Shown here: piece after piece, positions 45,876-52,817 of the stretch | Layout of the letters: each line of letters opens with the position of its first letter | Numbering within the stretch: the first letter of the stretch is position 1 | DNA from: Chitinophagales bacterium | GTDB lineage: Bacteria > Bacteroidota > Bacteroidia > Chitinophagales > Saprospiraceae | DNA length: 64,000 nucleotides | Assembly (NCBI GenBank): GCA_017303475.1 | Contig: JAFLBO010000021.1 | Span: forward strand, 1 to 64,000 | Direction: 5' to 3' | Made by a program: the position numbers and the translations under genes | Notes under the pieces: model-generated | The model's input: only the letters and a program-made list of their open reading frames with translations | Database searches by the model: none | Told to the model about the DNA's origin: nothing

Positions 45876-45883
45876 TAACTTTG
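45876..45883 (+). promoter_or_regulatory. TAnnTTTG-type -7 box directly before the kinase start
   Basis: TAACTTTG at 45876-45883 fits the Bacteroidota -7 consensus exactly but lies only 7 nt before the ATG at 45891 and has no TTTG at the usual distance upstream. If used, the mRNA would be nearly leaderless. Confidence 0.25.
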
Positions 45884-45890
45884 TTCCTTC

Positions 45891-47801
45891 ATGCAAAGTT
45901 TTACCCAACCTTCGAAATCCAACCTGCCGGATGATGGAGCCCTGCTTCGGCGGCTGACTGATAATTTGGCCAGATGGGCGTTCACTGACTTTGATCAGGC
46001 TCAGTATGCACTCACGGAACTAAACAGGTTGATTAACCCGCGCAGTCCGTTCGATGTGCGTTTATTATACCATCGCAGCGCGGCATTCCTGGAAAATCAG
46101 TGGTACCGTCATGAGCAATCCCTGTATCATGCCCGTCAGGCTATTTCTATTCTGGAAAGTCTGGCCGACGGTTGGGCACTGGCCGAAGTATGGGCAGATA
46201 TGGCTGCTACCCACGTAAATCAGCGCGACTGGTCGGCGGCAGAAGATGCCATTGAACGTGCCAAACGTTACCTGGGCGAAGATGCGCCTGCCCGCCTGCG
46301 CGCACATGTAACCTGTTGTGAGGGCTTCTTTTACCTGCATTTGGGCAATCCCAGAAAAGCGCTTGATTGCCTTATGGAGGCAGAAAAAGACCTGCTGGAT
46401 TTGGAAGAGCCCAAAGCCAAGCTGAAAGATTGGTATGTTAAAACATTGATCCTCAGCGGCTTGGGAGAGTTGTATGAGCATTTGGGAGAGGAAGAAAAAA
46501 GTCAGGATGCCTACCGGAGTATTTTGCCCATTGTGGAGAAATATGGACTTCGCCCTCGTTTGGCCTGGCATTATTTGAACGCCGGTCGCGCAGCTATGGC
46601 GCGTAAGGACCAGGATCAGGCGCAAATGCATTTTGAAAAAGTATTGAACGTGGCGGGCGCCGGAGAGGCAGAGGCCAAAACCCTGGCCTTAAGTAACCTT
46701 GGTATTTTGGCCACGGTAGCCGGAAATGCCCCCAAAGCATTTAACCTCTTTGGTCAGGCAGCAGCAGATTATGATCCGCCGGAAAAGCCATCCGATTTTA
46801 CCAACCTTTCCAAAATTGAAAGCTGGAGTGCAGGTTTGTATTTTCAGCTGGATGATGTAGCAGAAGCGGAGCGTCACTACCTGAGGGCCTGGGAAATAGG
46901 CAAAAAGGGAAGCGATTTGTACCATCTTTCCCAGGTGAGTCAAAAACTGGCTTCTCTGTATGAAAACGCAGGCAACTACCAGAAGGCTTTTGAATGGCAA
47001 CGTATGGTAACGGAGCTCAACCTCAACTTCTTTGAGCGGCTGCGCGACAATGAACGGGAGGAAATTGAGGCCCGGCACCAGTTGGAGCGGAGCAGGCAGG
47101 AGAGCCAAATGGCGCGTTTGAGGGTTGCCGGATTGCAACTGCGCGCGTTGCGGGCTCAGATGAACCCGCATTTTATGTTCAACTCACTGAATGCGATTCA
47201 GGGATTGGTTACCTCTGGCAGAAATGCGGAAGCCGAGTCGTACCTGGCCAAGTTTGCCAAAATGATGCGGCATACGCTGGAGTATTCCGAGCTGGAGGAG
47301 GTTTCGCTGGAGCAGGAGATTGAGTTTTTAGAAAGATACCTGGATATTAACCGAAAACTCAGGTTTAGGGAGCGACTGGATTTCCAGATCATTGCGCCAA
47401 AGAACGAGGAGCTGGACGAACTGTTTGTGCCCACCATGATTGTGCAACCATTTGTAGAAAACGCCATCGAACATGGTTTGCGTCCCAGGCAGGAAGGCAG
47501 GCTGACTATTCGTTTTGAGGTAATGCCAGACGATGAAAACCTGCTCCGTTGTACCATTGAAGATGATGGGGTAGGGATCAATAAAGGACGTGAAAAACAA
47601 GCTGCACAGGCCGGCGCCGGATTCCAGAAACACCGGTCACGGGGTATGGAAATTACCCATGAACGCCTGCTCCTCTTACATCAAATTCAGGAACGTTCCG
47701 GCGATAACTTCATTCATATCCATGATTTGGCAGATATTACCAATGGTAACAGATCTGGCACCAGAGTAGAAGTTTTGTTGCCTATTCTGAACGGAGAATG
47801 A
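45891..47801 (+). CDS. TPR-containing LytS-type sensor histidine kinase
   Basis: Protein of 636 residues without a signal peptide or membrane helix, so it appears to be cytoplasmic. The N-terminal two thirds are TPR-like helices (about 30-370; for example AWHYLNAGRAAMARKDQDQA). A coiled coil follows (about 375-415, rich in Glu/Arg/Gln). The His_kinase domain has the phospho-acceptor His in QMNPHFMFNSLNAIQGLV (near 427), and the HATPase domain has MIVQPFVENAIEHGLRP and CTIEDDGVGI. It pairs with the LytTR regulator 55 nt upstream. TPR input suggests signal sensing through a protein partner, which is inference. Confidence 0.92.
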   Translation: MQSFTQPSKSNLPDDGALLRRLTDNLARWAFTDFDQAQYALTELNRLINPRSPFDVRLLYHRSAAFLENQWYRHEQSLYHARQAISILESLADGWALAEVWADMAATHVNQRDWSAAEDAIERAKRYLGEDAPARLRAHVTCCEGFFYLHLGNPRKALDCLMEAEKDLLDLEEPKAKLKDWYVKTLILSGLGELYEHLGEEEKSQDAYRSILPIVEKYGLRPRLAWHYLNAGRAAMARKDQDQAQMHFEKVLNVAGAGEAEAKTLALSNLGILATVAGNAPKAFNLFGQAAADYDPPEKPSDFTNLSKIESWSAGLYFQLDDVAEAERHYLRAWEIGKKGSDLYHLSQVSQKLASLYENAGNYQKAFEWQRMVTELNLNFFERLRDNEREEIEARHQLERSRQESQMARLRVAGLQLRALRAQMNPHFMFNSLNAIQGLVTSGRNAEAESYLAKFAKMMRHTLEYSELEEVSLEQEIEFLERYLDINRKLRFRERLDFQIIAPKNEELDELFVPTMIVQPFVENAIEHGLRPRQEGRLTIRFEVMPDDENLLRCTIEDDGVGINKGREKQAAQAGAGFQKHRSRGMEITHERLLLLHQIQERSGDNFIHIHDLADITNGNRSGTRVEVLLPILNGE

Positions 47802-47915
47802 TAAATGTTTGTTTTTAGTAGTATATTTCCGAGCAAATTGGTATATTATTTCGAATGTTAACAAACTTAACCTTAACTTAATATACCATTTTCCACTTAG
47901 CCCAAGGTCCAAATC

Positions 47916-47923
47916 TACTTTTG
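47916..47923 (+). promoter_or_regulatory. Candidate -7 promoter box for the phosphate transporter gene
   Basis: TACTTTTG (47916-47923) fits TAnnTTTG. A weak TTTC element lies at 47890-47893. The predicted leader to the ATG at 48037 is about 110 nt. The remainder of the 235-bp gap is AT-rich without other visible features. Confidence 0.3.
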
Positions 47924-48036
47924 CATCAAGTTTCCTAACCTTCTTAATCTGGGCAATTGGATTTGACAATTTGCTTTAGCAAACTTTGCAATCAATAGCC
48001 AGATTTTTTTAAGTTAACTACTAAACATCCGTCCCT

Positions 48037-49422
48037 ATGATGCTGGGTTTCATCGCAGATTTGTCTGCGAATGCCTCTATTTTGCTCATTGTCTGTTTGG
48101 TTGCAGTATGCGCGTTTGAAGCCATCAATGGTTTCCACGATACTGCCAATGCGGTGGCAACCGTCATTTATACCAAAACATTACCTCCTGTATTTGCTGT
48201 AGTCTGGTCTGGCGTTTGGAACTTCATTGGCGCCATGTTTGGCGGCATTGCTGTTGCCATGGGTATGATTAAACTCATGCCCTTGAACGACATGATGACC
48301 ATACCCCTGAATGAGAATATTGCCATGGTATTGGCTATTCTTTTCACGGCTATAGCCTGGAACCTGGGAACCTGGTATTTCGGTATTCCCTGCTCCAGTT
48401 CGCACACAATGATTGGTGCATTGCTGGGCGGTGGATTTGCCTATTATTCGGTACACGGCGGCGCCGGCCCGAACTGGGATAAAGCTAAGGATGTGGGTAT
48501 GTCGTTGTTGATCTCTCCATTATTCGGCTTTGCCCTGGCAATTTTGTTGATGTTTTTGTTGCGGGCCACGGTCAAGAAGAAAAAGACCATATTTAAAGCG
48601 CCCGATGAAACCAAAAAAACGCCTCCTACCTGGATTCGCGCCATTTTGGTCACCACTTGCACCCTGGTTAGCTATTTCCACGGCAATAATGACGGTCAAA
48701 AAGGAGTTGGTTTGCTGATGGTAGTGTTGATTGCCTTCATGCCCATGCAATTTGCACTTGCTCCCCATTTCAATCCTGCTGGTCCTCGCGAAAGCGTGGT
48801 GAAAATTGAGCAATCACTGAACAAGGCTATTGTTAACGACAGCCTGCACCTTGATCCACTGGTTAAAGAATGTCGCAAAATGACGACGCAGTTGGATAGT
48901 TTCAACGCTGCAGATAAAGCGTCTGTTTTCGGCATGCGCAAAGCCGTGCAAGGTTTCAACAAAAAAATGGAAGCAGCCCTGAAGGCAGAAACACTGAAAG
49001 GCGAAGTAGCCACCGTTGCCAAAGCTGAAGTAAAAAAACTGAAGGACGTTTATGAATTCCGCGTTACCTGGGCTGTTATCCTCATTTCCCTCTGTCTTGG
49101 TGTTGGTACTATGATTGGCTGGAAGCGAATTGTGGTAACCATCGGAGAAAAAATCGGTAAATCTCACCTCACATATGCACAAGGCGCCAGCGCTGAATTG
49201 TGTGCCGCTGCAACCATCGGTGTGAGCAGTTATTATGGCCTTCCGGTAAGTACTACCCACGTACTCTCCTCCGGTATAGCCGGTACAATGGTAGCCGAAG
49301 GTGGCGTATCCAACCTTCGTAAAAAGACGATTACAAACATCGCATTAGCCTGGTTGCTCACCCTTCCGGTGACTTTCATCGGTGCAGCCATCATGTTCTT
49401 CGTGTTCAGGATGTTTGCTTGA
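48037..49422 (+). CDS. Inorganic phosphate transporter (PiT family)
   Basis: Inner-membrane phosphate:cation symporter of 461 residues with about ten helices. The duplicated PiT signatures are visible: GFHDTANAVATVIYTKTL (about 32-49) in the first half and AELCAAATIGVSSYYGLPVS followed by TTHVLSSGIAGT in the second. Additional conserved segments are GIPCSSSHTMIGALLGGG and YFHGNNDGQKGVGL. A charged helical insert (about 250-345, Lys/Glu/Asp-rich) separates the halves, as seen in Bacteroidota PiT proteins. The next gene codes for a phosphate-type porin, so the two probably form one uptake route. Confidence 0.93.
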   Translation: MMLGFIADLSANASILLIVCLVAVCAFEAINGFHDTANAVATVIYTKTLPPVFAVVWSGVWNFIGAMFGGIAVAMGMIKLMPLNDMMTIPLNENIAMVLAILFTAIAWNLGTWYFGIPCSSSHTMIGALLGGGFAYYSVHGGAGPNWDKAKDVGMSLLISPLFGFALAILLMFLLRATVKKKKTIFKAPDETKKTPPTWIRAILVTTCTLVSYFHGNNDGQKGVGLLMVVLIAFMPMQFALAPHFNPAGPRESVVKIEQSLNKAIVNDSLHLDPLVKECRKMTTQLDSFNAADKASVFGMRKAVQGFNKKMEAALKAETLKGEVATVAKAEVKKLKDVYEFRVTWAVILISLCLGVGTMIGWKRIVVTIGEKIGKSHLTYAQGASAELCAAATIGVSSYYGLPVSTTHVLSSGIAGTMVAEGGVSNLRKKTITNIALAWLLTLPVTFIGAAIMFFVFRMFA

Positions 49423-49424
49423 TT

Positions 49425-49574
49425 GAGTGTTTGAGTGGGGGAGTGTGTGAGTGTTTGAGTTGGCGTTCGGTTTGGTATTTTTTATTACTTGAGGATAGTG
49501 AGTCACTTTCCTATAATTTTCAAAAAATACCAGGCCGAACCCCACAACTCAAACACTCGCACACTCAAACACTC
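49425..49574. repeat. Inverted arrays of the word gagtgtttgagt between PiT and porin genes
   Basis: The 12-mer gagtgtttgagt occurs at 49425-49436 and 49449-49460; its reverse complement occurs at 49547-49558 and 49563-49574. Inside, ggtatttttt (49474-49483) pairs with aaaaaatacc (49522-49531). It begins 3 nt after the transporter stop codon and probably forms a large imperfect hairpin. Confidence 0.8.
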
Positions 49575-49617
49575 GCCAACTCCTTTTTCTTAACTTAAGT
49601 CTGTTCCTAACCTGACT

Positions 49618-50850
49618 ATGTTGCTACGTATCCAATGGATAACGTTTGGCTTGCTGTGCCTGTGCGTACATGCAAACAGCCAAACTACTTCCGCAGATTC
49701 TCTTGCCAAAAAGGCGCCTGCCGCTGCTGTTAAGCCGGCCTCTTCTCCAAAATGGTATGATAAGTTGAGTTTGAGGGGCTATGCCCAATTCCGCTACAAT
49801 CGACTTTTTGAAACAAACCCGGATCTCCGCTGCGAACAATGCGATCGGAGTATTGGTAGCGGCCAAACATTCTCTTTCCGTCGGGCGCGATTGATCTTTA
49901 GCGGAGATGTACATGAACGGGTGTTTGCGTATATCCAATTCGATTATTCTGCTGACGCCAGCAGTACGAGCAAACACTTCCTGCAGGTGCGTGATGCGTA
50001 TTTTGACCTGGCATTGGACAAAAAGAAAGAATACCGTTTGCGTATTGGTCAAAGTAAAGTGCCGTTCGGGTTTGAAAATCTGCAATCAAGCTCTAATCGC
50101 TTGCCCTTTGACCGCGCTGATGCCTTGAACTCGGCAGCAGCTAATGAGCGCGATTTTGGCGTGTTTTTTATGTACGCACCTCAAAAAAAGCGTGAGTTTT
50201 ATAAAAACTTCACCAGCGAAGCCCTAAAAAGCTCCGGCGATTACGGCATTTTTGCTTTTGGTTTATACAATGGCCAAACAGCTAATCGCCCGGAACAAAA
50301 CGATAATCTGCACGCAGTAGCCAGATTGAGCTACCCATTTAAAATTGGTAAACAGGTTATCGAGCCTGGTATACAGGCATACAGCGGTAAGTTTACACTC
50401 CTGTCTACCACAAAAGGTGTTAAAACCAATGAGGATCTAACCTATATAGATCGCCGTGTGGCTGCTTCAGTGGTACTCTATCAGCAACCATTCGGTATTC
50501 TGGCGGAGTATAATATAGGTGAAAGCCCATCTTTCGATCCGCAATCCGACAGTATCAGGGTGCAAAAACTGAATGGAGGATTCATTACAGCATCATACCG
50601 AACCAAACTTGGCAAAGGCTTTATCAATCCTTACGCCCGCTATCAGGTGTATGATGGCGCCAAGAAACATGAGGTGGATGCCCGTAAATACGAAATGAAC
50701 GAACTGGAAATAGGTGTTGAATGGTTGCCCTTGAAAAACATGGAATTTACCGTGGCATATGTTATCAGCAACCGCAAATATTGGGATTATGCCACTGATT
50801 ATGCCGAAAAAGGCAATTTCTTGAGGATACAGGTGCAGGCGAATTACTAG
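49618..50850 (+). CDS. Phosphate-selective porin O/P family protein
   Basis: Outer-membrane beta-barrel of 410 residues with signal peptide (LCLCVHANSQ) and a short Ala/Pro/Lys-rich linker. Family features: LRGYAQFRYNRLFE near 52-65, the FSFRRARLIFSGDVHERVFAYIQFD segment (quoted in part: FSFRRARLIFSGD), and an RIGQSKVPFGFENLQSS stretch that is typical of OprO/OprP-type porins. It ends with aromatic FLRIQVQANY as expected for barrel insertion. The paired Cys residues in RCEQCDRS are unusual. It follows the PiT transporter, suggesting phosphate uptake. Confidence 0.88.
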   Translation: MLLRIQWITFGLLCLCVHANSQTTSADSLAKKAPAAAVKPASSPKWYDKLSLRGYAQFRYNRLFETNPDLRCEQCDRSIGSGQTFSFRRARLIFSGDVHERVFAYIQFDYSADASSTSKHFLQVRDAYFDLALDKKKEYRLRIGQSKVPFGFENLQSSSNRLPFDRADALNSAAANERDFGVFFMYAPQKKREFYKNFTSEALKSSGDYGIFAFGLYNGQTANRPEQNDNLHAVARLSYPFKIGKQVIEPGIQAYSGKFTLLSTTKGVKTNEDLTYIDRRVAASVVLYQQPFGILAEYNIGESPSFDPQSDSIRVQKLNGGFITASYRTKLGKGFINPYARYQVYDGAKKHEVDARKYEMNELEIGVEWLPLKNMEFTVAYVISNRKYWDYATDYAEKGNFLRIQVQANY

Positions 50851-50870
50851 GGTTCATTTAATTGGTCATT

Positions 50871-51070
50871 TGGGTCATTTAAGTCATTTAATCAACGTGG
50901 GTTGTCATCCCGGGAACCGGGACCTACACAAGCCAGTCTATTCGGGCAGATTGGGCCAGGACATTTTAGAAACCGAACTTATGTAGGTGCCTTGCTAACG
51001 CTCTGGATGACAACCCTCCTAGATTAAATGACCTCAAAAATGACTCCATAAATGACATAAATGACCTCAA
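50871..51070. repeat. Repeat complex: tcattt-word arrays around a second copy of the ggacctacacaagcc element
   Basis: Left words (gtcatttgg, gtcatttaa) at 50874-50892 and inverted words (taaatgacc, aaatgacat) at 51024-51066 flank an inner element. Its 12-nt arms gggttgtcatcc (50899-50910) and ggatgacaaccc (51005-51016) are perfect. The inner 16-mer at 50919-50934 is the exact reverse complement of 14912-14927. Confidence 0.75.
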
Positions 51071-51080
51071 AAATGGCCCC

Positions 51081-52571
51081 TTAAAAAGTATAACACTTAA
51101 TCTTCTTCCTGTTCGGGCCGTTGCTTCGGCTGCCTCTTTCTTTGTTCAAACGGTAGCCTTTTTCTCTGGCTTTAAACTGGAAGCCATTGATTTTCAGCCC
51201 GATATAAAAATCAGCGCCGCTAAGTTTGTTTTTAGTGAAAAAGCTATTGAGGTTGTCGGTGCCAAGATACAGCCAGGCAATTCTGGCTGCAGCGCCAACC
51301 CGTACGCTGCGCCAGTCGTTTACTACCACCGGCAGGGAGGCAGAGAACCATTTGTGCTCAAACCGTGGTACTACAGCCAGGGTGGCCGGACGTTTCAGTG
51401 CATTTTTAGAGAACGGTGTGCGCTGCACCAATACTGCACCCACATATACCATGGGTATCACCTGGGCGTCAAATTGCAGGGATAAAGCCGTGGGCAAGGC
51501 CATACTGAACGCATTGCCCAGGAAAGAGGCCGCACTATCTCCCATGAAGGCCTGGCTAACATCCTGCATGATATCATCCACATTATCCCTCCCCGGAAAC
51601 TGTGCCCCGGTAACGGTAATTGCCGTATCAAACACTACCCGATGTTTACGTGCGGTGTTCCGGAACCGTACCCAACCGGCATCTACCAACGATACACCTG
51701 CCCGCCAGCGATAGGATCCATCTTCATCTCCGGAAGGCATGGCCCAGCTCACACCCAGGTCGAAGGCCATGCCCATTCCCTGCCGTTTAACCGATACGTC
51801 TTCTGTATTGTCGGTCGTATTGCCGGTTGTAAAGCCATATTCCCACCTGCCGCTGCCAAATGCCAGGGTGTCGCCAGGTTTTTGGGTATAATCAAAGTTA
51901 GACTGCGCGCGCAGGTAGAAACCTTCATAACCCAGCAGTAGCTTGGGCGAAACTCCCCAGGCCATTTGCAGATCGCCCATTTCCTGCAAGTGACTGTAAT
52001 GCAAACCTATTTCTGCCCACGACATGCCGCTTAATCCCACTGAGGGTACATTAATGGCTTGATTACGAGGCAAGTCGGATATGTTCCGATAGGCAAAAAA
52101 CTCCGGAATGCGGTAGCTGGAAAAGTGGGTACGGAAAGCCGTGGTCAAACCCACGGTATGGTTATCTCCGAACCGAAAACTAAACCCGGGGCCTGCCACA
52201 CGGGTTTGAACAACCGCATGCATGGGTCGGGTTGGATTGGCAAAATCCTGCAAAATGGCATCTCTGGCCGGCGGATTTTCCGCAGAGGTATCGGTTACGG
52301 ATACAATTTTGTCGGTATTGCGCAGGGCGTTCTGCAAGCTGGTATTGCGCAGAAAAGCGTAGCTGTTCTCAATAAACAGATCGGCATTAAACAGACTTAC
52401 CTCCCAGTTGTGTGGGGTGAATGCGGTATTGGCCGGGTTGATTCCGGCGCTGTAAATGCCAGAGTAGCGTTCCAGCCGCATACCCAGTTGTTCCTGGGCC
52501 TGGACTGCGCCAGCAGATAATACAAGGAAAAGGAAAAAAAGAAATCGGAGACAGGGATGGATTTGCGGCAT
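51081..52571 (-). CDS. DUF5723 family outer-membrane protein
   Basis: Protein of 496 residues with signal peptide (FLFFLFLVLSAGAVQAQ). The family mark is the N-terminal SGIYSAGINPANTAFTPHNW segment, followed by beta-strand-rich sequence with repeated aromatic-Gly motifs (GPGFSFRFGDNHTVGLTTAF). The C-terminal tail is Arg/Lys/Asn-rich (RSNGPNRKKIKCYTF) rather than a canonical barrel end. DUF5723 proteins are common in Bacteroidota and related to PorV/FadL-like barrels; function is not established. No operon partner is visible. Confidence 0.8.
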   Translation of the reverse strand: MPQIHPCLRFLFFLFLVLSAGAVQAQEQLGMRLERYSGIYSAGINPANTAFTPHNWEVSLFNADLFIENSYAFLRNTSLQNALRNTDKIVSVTDTSAENPPARDAILQDFANPTRPMHAVVQTRVAGPGFSFRFGDNHTVGLTTAFRTHFSSYRIPEFFAYRNISDLPRNQAINVPSVGLSGMSWAEIGLHYSHLQEMGDLQMAWGVSPKLLLGYEGFYLRAQSNFDYTQKPGDTLAFGSGRWEYGFTTGNTTDNTEDVSVKRQGMGMAFDLGVSWAMPSGDEDGSYRWRAGVSLVDAGWVRFRNTARKHRVVFDTAITVTGAQFPGRDNVDDIMQDVSQAFMGDSAASFLGNAFSMALPTALSLQFDAQVIPMVYVGAVLVQRTPFSKNALKRPATLAVVPRFEHKWFSASLPVVVNDWRSVRVGAAARIAWLYLGTDNLNSFFTKNKLSGADFYIGLKINGFQFKAREKGYRLNKERGSRSNGPNRKKIKCYTF

Positions 52572-52651
52572 AAAGGATGAATCAATTAGGCCACAAAACG
52601 AACAAAAACGGGGCCTAATTATTCAAGTGGGAAAAAAAGAGTGAATTATTA

Positions 52652-52817
52652 CATGATTGACGAGGGGAAGGAATTACATGATTGACGAGTACATGATTAC
52701 ATGATTGAAGAGGGAGGGCGCTCGGCCCGGCATCCGTAGAAACGCCAAACCGAGCGCCCCCCCTCGTCAATCATGTACTTATGTACTCTTCAATCATGTA
52801 CTCGTCAAGCATGTACT
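52652..52817. repeat. Inverted arrays of the word acatgattga abutting the aceE stop codon
   Basis: On the left acatgattga and acatgattac words repeat from 52651; on the right the complements (tcaatcatgt, tcaagcatgt) run up to the base before the aceE stop (52818-52820). The centre is a stem gggcgctcgg (52716-52725) with ccgagcgccc (52750-52759). It lies between the DUF5723 start and aceE end. Confidence 0.8.

Noticed and set aside
52652..52817. Possible small peptide encoded by repeated ATG-containing words
   Set aside because: The ATGs arise from the repeated word itself; frames are short, have no start context and vary along the array.
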